In this document: in pieces, positions 20,737 through 32,687 of the stretch
Position numbering within the stretch: position 1 is the stretch's first letter
How the letters are laid out: the number at the start of each line of letters is the position of its first letter
Made by a program: the position numbers and the translations under genes
The notes under the pieces: model-generated
Databases searched by the model: none
Seen by the model: only the letters and a program-made list of their open reading frames with translations
What the model was told of the DNA's origin: nothing
Origin: Phymatolithon calcareum
Lineage: Eukaryota > Rhodophyta > Florideophyceae > Hapalidiales
Assembly: GCA_977006965.1 (NCBI GenBank)
Contig: OZ345372.1
Coordinates: forward strand, 1,488,001-1,552,000
Direction: 5' to 3'
DNA: 64,000 nucleotides

Positions 20737-22225
20737 ACCTGTTGACGTAGCAGTTGTTGGGGGTGGTCTCGTGGGCAGCGCCTTAGTTGCCGCCATTGCC
20801 TCAAATCCACTGTCTCGAGGACTGAGAATTGTCTTAATTGATCCCAAACCGCCGTCTCTGGACCGGCTTCCGCCAGCTTCGTTGCGCACTTCGACAATTA
20901 CGCCGTCATCTAGGGACTTTTTGCAAGATATATCGGCATGGCCACTTGTACCTGTCGGGAGAATCGCGCCGTTCCACGATATGGTTGTTTGGGATTGCCC
21001 CAAGCAGCAACATACCAGTTCTTTGCATGGGTCTACTTCGCAATCAATCGGGTCCGTGGCGGGAGCCCTACATTTTGATGCTGGAATGAACAACTCTAGC
21101 GAGCTGGGTTTTGTCGTGGATAATGACACCTTGAGGTTTGCCATTTATTCACGCATTCATGAACTTCAGAACAGCGGGCAAGCTGATCTGACAATCATTC
21201 CATCTGCCATTCGTGACATTGACTTCGGAGACAACGTACCGCAAGGACACGACGAGATGGCTGGAGAAGAAAATTCTGAAGGCAGAGTTCACACAGAAGA
21301 AGAGGATTTGTCGAGCACCAACTGGCCTGTCATCCACATGGACAATGGGGCTTCTTTGTCTGCGCGCTTAGTCGTTGCATGTGATGGGGCGCGATCGCGA
21401 GTTCGAACCCTGTCTGGGCTGGACTGGTTTCAGAAATCGTACGAGCAATTCGCCGTTGTAGCGACTGTGACGCTGAACGAACCGATATCGACAGCATATC
21501 AGCGCTTTTTGAGCACGGGGCCGCTCGCAGTATTGCCGATGGCGTCTGCGGATGACAGAGCGGAACCTCTTGCGAATATTGTGTGGACAACCACACCAAC
21601 TGAAGCGCGAGCCTTAAACGCGGCGGGAGACAATGTATTCATTAACGAACTCAACGTGGCCCTGGCGGATAACGAAGAAGAGAATACTTACGAGGATGTA
21701 CCAGAGCAAGCGTTGCGAAACGCAGACGATCGAGCTGGTCGACTTTGGAACATGACGCGAAGCGTGCTTGGGATCCGAAACAGTCATCGCGAAGACCTGG
21801 CATTGCCGCAATTTCTGTCGGTTCATGGGAAACGGGGCCATTTTCCTCTGCTATGTGGTCATGCTCCGCGCTACATCGATGACCAGAAGCGCACCGTCCT
21901 GGTTGGAGATGCGGCACATAATATCCATCCACTTGCGGGCCAGGGTGTAAATCTTGGGTTCGGGGACGCGAGATCACTGTCGGAGACAATCGCATCCGCG
22001 GCTGGAAATGGACGAGATATTGGTGGCGAAAATGGGGCGCCTCTCATGCGATATCAGGCGGAGCGAATGTCGTCGAATATAGCAATGATGGGTGTGCTGC
22101 ACTCTCTCCATCATGTTTTCAGTGTCAACAGTCCTGAGGCTTTCAGAGACTTGCGAAGAGTGGGGATGTCCCTACTCAATGCATCAGGTCCTGCGAAAAG
22201 AACTATTTTACGGCTCATGCGATGA
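20705..22225 (+). CDS. COQ6: Ubiquinone biosynthesis monooxygenase COQ6
   Basis: This is a 506-residue FAD-dependent aromatic hydroxylase that modifies the coenzyme Q ring in mitochondria. The N-terminal dinucleotide fold is DVAVVGGGLVGSALVAAI (residues 14-31). Next comes LRTSTITPSSRDFL, the typical COQ6 position after the second strand. DGARSRVR is the middle FAD/NADPH motif. GDAAHNIHPLAGQGVNLG is the second FAD motif near residue 400. Length is near the family norm of 460-480, slightly long because of acidic inserts. From the ATG at 20705 only 13 residues precede the first strand and they are not a good mitochondrial presequence; see the overlapping upstream ORF. Single exon. Confidence 0.93.
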   Translation: MNLYSRNPKHEPVDVAVVGGGLVGSALVAAIASNPLSRGLRIVLIDPKPPSLDRLPPASLRTSTITPSSRDFLQDISAWPLVPVGRIAPFHDMVVWDCPKQQHTSSLHGSTSQSIGSVAGALHFDAGMNNSSELGFVVDNDTLRFAIYSRIHELQNSGQADLTIIPSAIRDIDFGDNVPQGHDEMAGEENSEGRVHTEEEDLSSTNWPVIHMDNGASLSARLVVACDGARSRVRTLSGLDWFQKSYEQFAVVATVTLNEPISTAYQRFLSTGPLAVLPMASADDRAEPLANIVWTTTPTEARALNAAGDNVFINELNVALADNEEENTYEDVPEQALRNADDRAGRLWNMTRSVLGIRNSHREDLALPQFLSVHGKRGHFPLLCGHAPRYIDDQKRTVLVGDAAHNIHPLAGQGVNLGFGDARSLSETIASAAGNGRDIGGENGAPLMRYQAERMSSNIAMMGVLHSLHHVFSVNSPEAFRDLRRVGMSLLNASGPAKRTILRLMR

Positions 22226-23385
22226 CGGAATCTTGTGGGGTATCCCATATTTTATGCCTATGATCGTTTTTGGCTTGCCACATCCGTCGGCAGGAAGCCC
22301 ATGGCGATTGTCAGGTCTCCCGTCTCAGGTGACAGTCAACAAAGAAAGGACCGAGCGTTGATTACAACCAGGGAGTGATCCCTCATTGCACGCGATGAAT
22401 GATTTTGCTCGTTTTCGTCGTTTTACAGCTTGTCCAGGTCATTAGGATAAAGTCAATGGGGCAAACAATTAGCAATGTGTGATCTCTGAAGGCTGCTATA
22501 TCCCATTTTACAGCAGGTGAAGTCGAACGCCTAGCACTCTGATCGAACTCTCGCTCCAACAGACTCAACCGCGACAAGGGCCGTCGTTCCAAGGATGAAA
22601 AATTAAAATAAATAAAGAACGATTTGGACATGGATGCCCGATTTCTCGTGCATGAAGCACAACGAAAATTCTGACGAGATACTCTACGGCATCCTTATCT
22701 AATTGAATACAATTCAGACGCAATCCTTGGAGTAAGAAGTCGCAATGTAAGATTGCAAAGTTCATTCTCCACGGCGGCTTCGACCTACTCTTCTACTGGA
22801 GTATTCATCCGACAGAATTGCTGATTTGTGGACACACAAGTCAGCAGCAGTAGCTATCGATGTTTTCTCATCGATATTAACTTGCTTACAAGCATGTTGA
22901 TCTAATTCAGATGATAAGACATAAGATTTTTGATCCATTTTCAAAAGGTCCGTGACCATAACCGCACGACACCCGACCAGTTAGATTTCCGCTAAAATTT
23001 CAAGATTCATCTGAAATGCGGGTTTTTCCATCTATAAAAATTTTCGAAAAAATATAAAAGTAGCAGTTCATGTATTTCTAAATTTAATTGAAAAACAGGG
23101 TGAAATGCACACCCAACTTACAGAATACAATGGAGCGTGTTTATGAGCTTGAATCTCGCACAGTTGACTGGGTATATGAAAAGTATTTCAATTTTCAATC
23201 GCCCACGAGCATGCTCGAAGGGACAAGTAAAATTTTATGAATATTTTGAACAATTTTGGTGATCATAACACACTGAGACTGGCAGAGTTGGGGGGTGGCG
23301 AGCCTCTCCAAGTCCGCCGAAAAAGCTAAAAGACCTCCTCGAGAAATGGAAACCAGGTCTCGGCGGGTCACGGCTGCGAACAAGG
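22226..23385. other. Intergenic, A/T-rich, no gene seen
   Basis: This is the 3' flank of COQ6 followed by A/T-rich DNA (23030-23240 is especially A/T-rich), then the 5' flank of the acidic-protein gene. No repeats or RNA genes are recognised. Confidence 0.45.
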
Positions 23386-25191
23386 ATGGACAGAGGGGCC
23401 GAAGAAGAAGATGGTTCCTTGATTAAGCAACCATCCAATCCAATCACTCCCGCAGATCCAACACTCCAACCCCCAACACTTATCGCTGCAACGGTGGGTT
23501 CTGAAGCGCTTGGAGTTATGACTACTAAAGCTTCAAACTTCGATCCTACCCGCGAGCTTCCCGCACCTCCGCTCGTTTCAAGCCCTCCCGACCTGGAAGC
23601 TGCATCCAATTCAGCCGACATTATCAAGGGGAAAGCAATTCTCCGAAGCCCGTTCGGAATTGACGCTGATGACTCGGAAGGTCAGAATTTTCCTGAATTT
23701 GATAATGAGGCTGACTACGCGGGTAGCGCTGTGGACGGTGACGACGATGAGGCCGACGATGAAGACCAAGTAGCAGATGACGAAGAAGATGATGGCGAAG
23801 CCCCTGTTGGTCAAATTGCATCTGACGAAGAGGACCAGCGTAATGCTGATGACGATGATGATGCTGACGAGGATGAGGATGGAGATGAGCAATCATATCC
23901 TCCCGGCGCAAATGCAACTGATAACGATAACGAAGACGAAGATGAGGAGGAAGAAGAAGAAAATGATGAAGAGGAAGATGATGCCGCACCCGTACAGTTC
24001 ACGGGTATCCCTGGGGAAGACAATGACGAACGGAACGAAGAAGATGATGATGACCCGGTTTCGAACGCTGGTGAAGGAGATAATCCTGACATCGGCGCCG
24101 GAGAAGAAGACGAAGATGGCGACGAAGATGATGTCGAAATTGAGGTAGACGAAGACAGTGATGATGATGGAGACGACGACGATGATGATGACGAACCTCG
24201 TAATCCTTCTGCATTTGGCGGACGGACAACGACATCGCAGGATGTCGGAAGGGTCCTGGTCTCTCAAGCCGGTGCGAGCGATGACGGTGCGGAGGATGAT
24301 GACGAGGATGACGACGACGGTGATGGCGAAGGCGAGTATGATCTTGCAATTGAGGAAGACAATGAGGACCAAGCAAATATTACCGGTGATGCAGATCAAT
24401 ACGGTGACCAGGACGGAGATCAGGACGGAAATAACTATGACGGTGATGATGACGAAAGCCGACCTCTGGCCTTTGATTCCACACGAGATACTATGGATGA
24501 TGGTGATGAGCAACCTGAAGGCTATGAAGACGATGACGACGATGATCTTGACGATGATGATGATCCAAATGCTGACGATCCCAATGCCGTGGAAAAATAT
24601 GAAGACGATGTCGAAAGTGATGATGACGATCGGGATGATGATATTGATGAGCGAGAAGATGGTGCTGGACGAAATGTTGAACATGCCGGTTTAACTGACC
24701 AAGTAAACATCGAGTACGATGGCGACGGTCCATTCGAAGACGATGACCTAGATGATGATGATGAGGACAACGAGAATGAAAATTTGTCAGGTCTCGACAA
24801 AGTTCTTGCGGAGAATCCTACAGGGCATCTTCCACCTGCCGAATTTCTATCGGAGGATATTCCTGTGGACGACCAACTCGCCGACAACGAACCTGTCGAC
24901 GATCAACCCATCGAGCAAGAGCCAAGTGAAGATCATGCCGACGAAGCATACCCTGGTGAAGATCCTCCGGCCGTAGGATTCCCTGTCGAAACGCCGGGTG
25001 TAGATGAAGAAAGCAGTAATCCGAAAAATGTGTCGGCACCATCCGTTCCGGTCACTGGGAAAAGAACAGGGCTCAATTCTGAAGACAAGAAGGAGTATTT
25101 AAATGATGAGGAAAGTAGAAAAGGACAAGACAATGATTTGAACGGAATCGAAGCTCACGAACGAGAGCGGAAAAAAGCGCGAATTTCATAA
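23386..25191 (+). CDS. Extremely acidic, low-complexity protein
   Basis: This is a 601-residue protein. Residues about 85-480 are dominated by Asp and Glu in runs (DDDDDEP, EEEEENDEEEDD), broken by short Gly/Ala/Pro spacers. The N-terminus is Pro/Thr-rich. The C-terminus turns mixed-charge and ends in a basic patch (ERERKKARIS) that could be a nuclear signal. No fold is predictable. Acidic chaperones, nucleolar proteins and mineral-binding proteins share this composition; none can be chosen from sequence. The coding nature is supported by a single long ATG frame, by mixed GAT/GAC and GAA/GAG codons rather than a pure microsatellite, and by non-repetitive ends. The antisense frames here are shadows. 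Confidence 0.75.
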   Translation: MDRGAEEEDGSLIKQPSNPITPADPTLQPPTLIAATVGSEALGVMTTKASNFDPTRELPAPPLVSSPPDLEAASNSADIIKGKAILRSPFGIDADDSEGQNFPEFDNEADYAGSAVDGDDDEADDEDQVADDEEDDGEAPVGQIASDEEDQRNADDDDDADEDEDGDEQSYPPGANATDNDNEDEDEEEEEENDEEEDDAAPVQFTGIPGEDNDERNEEDDDDPVSNAGEGDNPDIGAGEEDEDGDEDDVEIEVDEDSDDDGDDDDDDDEPRNPSAFGGRTTTSQDVGRVLVSQAGASDDGAEDDDEDDDDGDGEGEYDLAIEEDNEDQANITGDADQYGDQDGDQDGNNYDGDDDESRPLAFDSTRDTMDDGDEQPEGYEDDDDDDLDDDDDPNADDPNAVEKYEDDVESDDDDRDDDIDEREDGAGRNVEHAGLTDQVNIEYDGDGPFEDDDLDDDDEDNENENLSGLDKVLAENPTGHLPPAEFLSEDIPVDDQLADNEPVDDQPIEQEPSEDHADEAYPGEDPPAVGFPVETPGVDEESSNPKNVSAPSVPVTGKRTGLNSEDKKEYLNDEESRKGQDNDLNGIEAHERERKKARIS

Positions 25192-25682
25192 AGACCATTC
25201 CCTGCGTCGTCGTTTACTCAGCATTGCAGAGGTGTAACTGTTCTTGAGCGTGGCATGTGCCACCGATATAACTTATGGATAATGTATTTGCTTGGAAGTC
25301 CTCGCGGACATAAATAAGAAGTCAGTTGGCACCGTGTTTGGCGAGCTCCACGTTCGTATGTGCCCCCGCGGTACTACTACCTATTGAGAACTCACTAACT
25401 GAAGGTGTTGAATTTGTGCATTGCTGACCATGTGTGGAATTGAGATATTACCGCATGCGAACTTGAAGATCTTCGACCATGTTATGGTGAAGCAACAACT
25501 CGTTCACGCCCAAAGTACGCGGAGGTCCTAACTTGCGATTAGGGAACAGTGCGCTACAACCACCTGCGAAATCACAGTATTGTTACGCAATGTAAAATTG
25601 TTAGCGTTTATACAATTCGAGAACTGATTGTTCGTTACATGCATTGCCAGCTTACCTTCCTCCCCAAATCCAACGTAAAACT
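25192..25682. other. Intergenic between convergent genes
   Basis: About 490 bp lies between the acidic-protein stop and the end of the three-exon gene. No gene, repeat or RNA signal is seen. Confidence 0.45.
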
Positions 25683-27156
25683 TCAGCCCTGTTTGAATGA
25701 AACTGATCGTAGAAACCAAAGTTGACCCAGGCCATTTAAAAAAGTTAGAAGACTTCGCAACTGACTAAGTACGCGGTGGTGAGAGAATGCTTGCGAAACG
25801 TACGACCCTATTGCGTTGCCCTCGAGCACAACCTCGCCGATGTAGACTTGCACAATTTGTTTTCGATGCACCAAATAATGACACCCAAGTTCATCAGTTC
25901 GCAGCGGGCGAGCGCCGAGTTTTACAACTCCGATCTCAATTGGGATCCGCAAAAGCTGCCCTCGTAGATACACCTTTCGTTCCTTCTTACCCCTAGGGAA
26001 AGCACAATTCGAAAATATCGAGGAAGGTCAGAAAGAGTTACAAGCACGAACAAGAAAAGTACATAGCCTGTGGAACAGTGATAACGAACTTGTTGTACTG
26101 GCACGACAGCAAAAGTCGACGGAACAAAGAAAGAAAACGAATGCATGTCAGCAAAAAGAAAAGTGAATAGCGATAGTGGGAACGAATTGGATGATGTTGA
26201 CGAACCAAATAGTAGTTCACGCCTATTGTTGTCACCTTTCGGTAAACCTCCTCGTGTGAAATCGGACCGGTGTACGCCAGATGACAGAAGAGAGACTTAA
26301 AGTCTGGAGTAAATTTGAATTTCGACGAAGACCTTGAGTTCAAACGCACAATTGTGCCCATTTCAAGATCACGTGATTCGACGGACAATGCAAGCGTCTG
26401 AAGGTCTTTCATCAGCGGCAGTTTCCAATTCTGCACAAAGTTGGCCATTGCGCTGTTCTCCGGTGTGTAGATGCTTTGCATGGATAAAGCTGACCCACTG
26501 CTTGCCTCGGAAGGATCATCCTCCTCAGCGTCAAGGGCACGCTTGGCCCTGATCATGCAAGTCAGACAAGTGCAGGAGGAGCGTGTGTAGATGAGTTCGT
26601 GGACCTGCTTGGTGGATGGAATGGTTGCAAACTTGTCTCCGAGAAGAAGATTGCACCATGCTCCGCCGTACAACTTCATGCCGCTTCTATAGAGACGTCC
26701 ACTCAGGAGATCACGGCTGATGATTTGGAGGTCCGTTTCTGCAGCAAGACAAAAACATACATGTGAGCCTCATGCAAAAAGCGCAAGTCCGTCCAATCGG
26801 CAAGACAACAGAAATCAAAATGGTAGAGTTGAACGCGTACCTTCCGTCGTTTGGTTGATGGTGTAAATAAATTCACTGCCATCCTTCAACGGTGTCTTGT
26901 TCATAAGCCTGACAGCCAACGCTTCAGCCCGGTTTCCTAAACGTGTGCGAATGAACGTTAGCAAAACCTGCTCACCGTGTTGCCTTGTGTACCCTTTCGG
27001 TTTGGGAGGAGGTTTGTTCCAATTGGCCTTTGTGGCATGTGGATCACCGAAGTAAGGGGATGCTGACCCTGTCGACTCGTAATTTTGCGAACGGCGCTCC
27101 GCTCTCGCATCGCTGGATTGCTTGCGGCGAAAACGACGGAAGAAGTTTGCCGACAT
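25683..27156 (-). CDS. Unrecognised protein encoded by three exons
   Basis: Exons on the minus strand are 27156-26841, 26738-26236 and 25985-25683. Intron 1 (26840-26739, 102 nt) has a GTACGC donor and a CTTGCTGCAG acceptor and restores the frame across TTE/TD. Intron 2 (26235-25986, 250 nt) starts GTGACA; its acceptor lies at a tandem AAGAAG, giving either K or no K. The exon lengths sum to a whole number of codons and give about 373 residues. The start is the ATG at 27156; a GTG lies 18 codons upstream. The N-terminus is very basic (FFRRFRRKQ). A central Cys cluster reads SSCTCLTC. The third exon is hydrophobic and beta-like (VYLRGQLLRIPIEIGVVKLG). I do not recognise the family. The second splice is less certain than the first. 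Confidence 0.68.
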
Positions 27157-28240
27157 AGTGATCCTGAGACCCAGAGCTTGTTCCACTTTGTTCTTCGACT
27201 TAGTGTGCACGTTTGTGCCGAAGTAACGTTGGAGGTGTTGAAATTCAGGAATCTCAAAAACTTAAGACTTCTTGTTTGCTTTTCCGACAGTTGAAAAATT
27301 GGAGTTTTTTCAGTCCGCTCCAAGGCCATGTCTGGCTTCGACTGGCCTGACTTTCAAAAACGAATGTTTGGAATGGCGACGATTGTGGCCACTGGCGATT
27401 GTTCACGGGCCTATGAAAAAGGGACGGAATTGAATTGTTGTCCGTAAATAGCCCAGATAGAGACGCGAACGATTGCGAGTGGGAGAGCAGGGACACGGTC
27501 AAGTTAGCACGTAACTTAACACGTCGCACGATCTTTTCGGGCCATTCGCCTCCAGGTCTGAATACCTGGGCATGTCAGAATAACTCTCATTCCTCCACAA
27601 CAGTGTTGTGATACCAAATGACTGTGATCGGGCCGCCCATATTTAGCGCCTATCCCCGGATGATCGTCCACCTCCTTTTTCCTAGTGCGTGTAACAAGAA
27701 TGGATTACTTCTTGCCTCAGCAATAATTACCGTACAGTACTCCATAAACAAACGAATTTTGCAATGAATTCCCTCCGCCCGCCGCAGCCGTGCGGACAAC
27801 ACTATACTCAAGGGACGGTCTGCGGGAGGATCTGGACAAAAAAACGCTTGTGGCTTAGACTTGCAAAGTTTACACGACACTGTCGCTATCTTTGAACGTC
27901 AGGTTAAGCTAAATAAAGCTTACCTCAAACCAAGCAAACAAATCGTGCTCGGGGCTGCCCCAGCACACTGACACAGTGTGGACTGAGCTTGGTGGGCAAT
28001 TCGTACTGCAGTTTGAGCAACTGTCGTTGGTAATTCCGAAAAGAGTGCTGACCTCATCTACGTTCATCGGAACTTTCCCATCCACTCCACGTAAGCTTTT
28101 CCACCGGAAAATTCTGCTGCAGAGCACGCCCTGTAGCCCAATCGTCGCCTTGTCAATGTAATGGAAAACAATTCCGATTTGCGTAGAACATCGAGGAAAA
28201 GCCTTTCCTGAAAGATAATCGCCGAATTCGCCACGCGACT
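27157..28240. other. Intergenic; possible exon-like frames not resolved
   Basis: Minus-strand frames at 27909-28244 and 27650-27880 are adjacent. A good donor (GAG then GTAAGC near 27923) precedes a good acceptor (TTTTTTGTCCAG near 27838), so a spliced small gene is possible. Neither frame has a proper ATG or a known motif, so I do not call a gene. Confidence 0.35.
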
Positions 28241-29158
28241 TCAACTGGAACCATTCACTAAAAATTTAAACGGCATTTTCGCCGGACGCTGTAACCAACA
28301 AAGGGGAGAAATATCCCCTTCACAGAGATGTATTGAGTACGCATGCCTGCTTTTGCCGCTCGTATTCTCCTTACTCATATGCACGACAGCACCATGCAGT
28401 AAAATGAGGTCACCTGGTCTCATCGGCAAAGGCACGAATTGATCCAAGGTGTAGTTTGTAGTTTCCTTGCCTGTGAAAATCGTACCTGTTTTCTCGGCGT
28501 TAATTTCAAATCGGAGATTCACCTCATCGCGATGACTACCGGGCACAGCCCACAGACAGCCGTTTTCTTCCGTCGACTCCTCCAGCGCCCACCAAAACCC
28601 TAGACATGCACCCGTCGACGCCTTGTCCCCTGCTTCGGAACGTACGAACGTTGCGTCGCGATGCGATTTCACCTCGCCCCCGATGAACGGATTTTTCAGA
28701 ATGTACATACTCTGTACGAGTAGCGGTTTACACAGACCGAGAGCAGACGCCACATTGACAATCTTAGACTGCCGTGAAAAACCCGCAAACGATGGCTCCA
28801 GCTCGTGCAGGGCGTGACCGATCTTGTTCACAGCGGGATATATCGCTTCAGGTTGTTGCTTTTCCTCCAGAAAACAGGACACGTTCGAGGAAGAGTCCAA
28901 GAAATACTTCGCGAGAACTTTCTGATTTTGTTCCGCTGTTGTGAATACGGACGCAGGCTCGGATGGACTTTTCCAAAAGTCATTGAGGATGTTTGAAGCT
29001 GCTCTACGAAGCTCTTCAATTTCTGATGCTGTACAGAAGTTTTTCAAGATGACATAGCCGTTGTTCTTGAAGAAGATTTCGGCAGCAGAGCTCAAAGGTG
29101 CCGCCGCATTCCAGGGAAAGTATCCATCCTCCTCTCGAACTTCTTTTGTTGTCGACAT
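28241..29158 (-). CDS. Phytanoyl-CoA dioxygenase (PhyH) family protein, PHYHD1-like
   Basis: This is a 305-residue Fe(II)/2-oxoglutarate-dependent dioxygenase. The metal-binding HxD is SHRDA (His166, Asp168). The distal His is in LLHGAVVHMS (His260, or His255), and the 2-oxoglutarate Arg is in KSRHAYSIH (Arg271). LGFWWALEE.TEENGCLWAVPGSHR is the standard PhyH stretch between them. The size and the tail (LCEGD) match the cytosolic PHYHD1 type rather than peroxisomal PHYH. I use the ATG at 29158. The frame is open 55 codons upstream, with another ATG at 29296 that would add a hydrophobic, basic lead. Substrate unknown. Single exon. Confidence 0.9.
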   Translation of the reverse strand: MSTTKEVREEDGYFPWNAAAPLSSAAEIFFKNNGYVILKNFCTASEIEELRRAASNILNDFWKSPSEPASVFTTAEQNQKVLAKYFLDSSSNVSCFLEEKQQPEAIYPAVNKIGHALHELEPSFAGFSRQSKIVNVASALGLCKPLLVQSMYILKNPFIGGEVKSHRDATFVRSEAGDKASTGACLGFWWALEESTEENGCLWAVPGSHRDEVNLRFEINAEKTGTIFTGKETTNYTLDQFVPLPMRPGDLILLHGAVVHMSKENTSGKSRHAYSIHLCEGDISPLCWLQRPAKMPFKFLVNGSS

Positions 29159-29570
29159 GTAAAAGAGGCTACTTGTGCCTTTTGTCTTTGTTAGGAAATA
29201 CCGTAAAATCTTCAGGAGACCAGAACAAGAAGCGGGAATTCCATGGATGATGAAGATGTTCCATCTCGATTCTTGTCCAGATTCAGGTAGACGCATCACC
29301 AGATTACTTGTTTTTTGATTCAATTGTAAAAATCATTCCTTGTCCAATAGATGATAAACAAGTCAATCCATCAGCAGATAAAAATTTAACAGCTCATAAA
29401 ATAACTAAAATATATATAAATTGAAAAACCCTAACTCAATCGATGCACATCACAAGCCGCCGTTGTCCCTCATGAGCGAACTGGGTTCCTATAACTGGCG
29501 CTGGGGGCAAGGAGCAAGTCCGATACCGCGCACACCATTCACCGTCTTCTAATCGGTCAGAGAATGCGCT

Positions 29571-29843
29571 TCATGGCTGTGTACGATTGACATGCGTGGC
29601 GCTTCCGGGACACCGAAGAAACTCCGTGCACCGCCCAGCTTTTACTTTTGAGCATTCTATCGCCGTCGCGTCATCCGCAAAAAGGTATGCCGGTATTCTT
29701 CCGCTCTTTTTTTGTAACAGTGACGATAACACCCTTGTCAGTTCTGCTTCAGAGAGCAAAGTTCGTTGAAGAGAATCGGGAATATTTCCGAGTATCGCGC
29801 CGCAATGCGCCTCGAGATGTTCATGTCGTTCTGATTCTGACAT
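29571..29843 (-). CDS. Small hypothetical protein, uncertain
   Basis: From the ATG at 29843 the frame gives 90 residues. The first half looks helical and acidic (MSESERHEHLEAHCG, SEAELTRVLSSLLQKK) and the end is polar with three Cys. The frame continues upstream without an ATG. No family is recognised. It may be a fragment of a larger decayed gene. Confidence 0.3.
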   Translation of the reverse strand: MSESERHEHLEAHCGAILGNIPDSLQRTLLSEAELTRVLSSLLQKKSGRIPAYLFADDATAIECSKVKAGRCTEFLRCPGSATHVNRTQP

Positions 29844-32687
29844 TTCGGATACGATTCGTTTTCTTTCTTTTCCTCCCTTCGAAGGCTGAGAAGCGAAATA
29901 TGGGACGCAATGAGGCCTAATTAATGTTCCAAGGGTGCACTGAAGATGTAAGTTTTGATGTTCACCATATGAGTGAGCGTGGAACCATGATGGATTATAT
30001 GGCAATGACACCTCTTGTAGGAGAGCTGGCAACGACCAGCTCCGTGAACGAAACGCCAAGCTTCAAAACATGACTGAAGTTCAATTTTGTGACCTATATA
30101 CCGGACTCCCGTTTTAACTCATGTATTATCTGTTTTCCTCTTTTTCAAGGACAGCTGATTTGAAATGCATATCGCTAGAAAACGTGCCGCATATTCACAG
30201 GTGTGCTACAGGTTTGTGATTGAACCTATATTGCATATAGTCCATTTGCAGCAATCCGGGTGGCCGTTATCGCGTAATACTTGGTAAGTTGCCAAATCTT
30301 TAATGCGACTTCCAGATGATTATAACTATACTTGTGTATTTGCTACTCTTGACGCGGGTACCGCGGGTGACGATCCTAATTACCGCCAAGATCAATGATG
30401 GAGTCTTTACGAATCCCAGTTTTTCGTTTAGTTTACTGACATTCATCGTGTTTCTAAACGCGGATCTCGCCAATTGTTGATGCTGTGTGGCACAAAATGC
30501 TTCCAGATTTCCAAGATTTTACTCGTTATGGTGGATGAACTGAACAAGGGCGTACAACCCATCGCTGATGCCGTGGTCTTTTTGACCGCATTACGAACGG
30601 TCGGCAAAAGTGAACTGACGAGCGTTGCGTTCTTTGGTTAGTGTCCAGTTGAAGTTCGTAGTGTTGCAGCCGATTATGTTCTACGGAACGGAGTGGCACT
30701 CTTGATTGTTCGTCGGTGACACGTTTCTGTGAGTAGAACAGAATTGTTCACTCTCGCGCTGCCATTATATGTATAGATAAATGCGAAGGCTACGTTCAGA
30801 TTTTCCATTTATACTTCGGCCGAAATGCGCTCTAGTGGGACACTTCCTAGGCATTGCGGCATTCCTCGATAAAAGCGAATTCTATACTTGTCCTCGTACT
30901 GCACTGTTCTCAACAGTACCATTGAATCCATGCGGCTTCTCCGAGGCCGAGTTTAACAACTTTATGTTCGTCCAACGTTCGTACCGCTCTGGTTGCCGTG
31001 TTCAAACTATGGCTTCAAATGATATTAACGACAGTACATTTAGTGCTTTCATTATCCTCTGTATTTCGTCTACATATTGACCGACGATTGACTTCCGTGA
31101 AGCTTTGCTCCGGTTTTCTTTGTCAAGCCTATCTCGCGGGAGTGAGCGAAGATACCATAACCTGAAACTCAATACTCGCGAGCTCCGGTGCTGGGAACCA
31201 GCTGGGATGGTATTGGAACCTAATCGGTACTGGAACTGTAGCAAAGTAACGTTCACATGCCGTTCACTGCATGTTAGTCCGATAACTAACCATTTCCTAA
31301 ATGTCCACTTGCTGTTCATCAAGTGAACCCATACTGAGAATGAACGACACAAGTCTAATTCTTTCACGGACAGTGCACCACTACGGGCATACTCTCTGTA
31401 GTTTGACTACTTAGGCAAGATAGCCTTCGCCAGCAGAGGGAACTAAGTAATGATTTCAGCATGAAGTAAACATCAAGTAAAGAACACAGCAACACTTTTG
31501 AGCACAACACCATCGTTCCCAAGAACGCTGGATACATACACACATCCTTTCAATCGCCGTCAAGTGCTGCTTCGGTTTATCCATTGGCCTACTTCTTTCT
31601 ACCGCCTTGACTGACTACATAGTGAACAAATTGCAAAGAATCTTGCTCGTGTGCATGATCGGGGCCGGGGATGTGAACCACCTTGTCTGCACTGATGCAG
31701 AAGCTCGCCTGAGTTACAACAGTATTGAGAGTTATCCACTGCGATTGTCCCGACAGGCGCTGGAATGCTGTATGGGAGATCAATCGGCGATACGGAAATT
31801 GTATGTCCGGAAAATCGTGCAATTGTCACGTGCAGATCGCATTGGAGCACCGAAAATTCTCTGAAAAAGGCAGAAGCGTCGTCGTCGAAGGGATCGCGAA
31901 GCAAAGAGGCAGAGATTTCGATCGATTTCCCTATGAAGTGATCCGAGTGATAAAGTTTTGAAGATTGAGTGCGAGTTGGTTGTCTATTGAACGATTCATT
32001 GAACGCTTTCTGCCGTTGAATTGGGGAATACGCAATGGGATTGTGATTGTCTTGAGGAATCAAGTTAATGAAAAGTTTATGCTGAAACCTGGGACGGTCA
32101 TGTCCAAGATAAGACTACAGAATTGAGAGGAGTAGTCCGATTTTAAATGCGTTGCGTTCCGATGAGAGTAAAACAGCTTGCGGTTGTGATCCGTGCTTTG
32201 TGTTTCCGAGGCAACATCAAAGAAGTCCATGGAGAAGGAAAAGAGGACATCGGCGGGGCTGAATTCTTGACCTATCGGAGTCTAGAGAAACGTTGCTGGA
32301 CGGAATGAGCCTACAACTAAGGTGATGGTCGCGGATGCTGACTGACTTCAGATACTGGCACCGTTTCTGACGATTCATCTTCAGGGGTGTCCAGGAAAGA
32401 TATCGATCTCATCTCTTCACGAGCGTCGGTCAGATCGAGGACCTGAAAGCCTTCCGTTGCTGATCTACTGCGTGCTCTCTGTAGCATCCAGCCAAAAGTC
32501 AAGAGCAACTAAGTTATCAACAAAAAAATCTGGCTTGGAGTTCGGATATATTCTGTTTCTTGGTTGAACCCACAGTGTGCCACTTTAGTCGAGGAAAACA
32601 GTAGGAACACAGAAGGGGTCCCATACATACTTCTGCGAATTGACTAAAAGAAAAAGGGGAAACACTAAAATAGAATCGCAGTCGACA

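Noticed and set aside
21395-21415. tRNA T-loop-like GTTCGAACCC
   Set aside because: It lies inside COQ6 (the SRVRTL region) and no acceptor, D or anticodon stem surrounds it.
23893-24684. 263-codon minus-strand frame rich in Ile and Val
   Set aside because: It is the antisense shadow of GAT/GAC/GAA codons of the acidic protein.
23700-24790. CRISPR-like or satellite array
   Set aside because: The repetition comes from acidic codons; there are no regular repeats and spacers, and the frame is kept.
27650-28244. Two-exon gene after the PhyH gene
   Set aside because: The donor and acceptor look good, but neither frame has an ATG or recognisable protein and the first overlaps the PhyH stop.
31599-32063. 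154-codon minus-strand ORF
   Set aside because: Open frames on both strands, no family, composition close to random. Left as intergenic.
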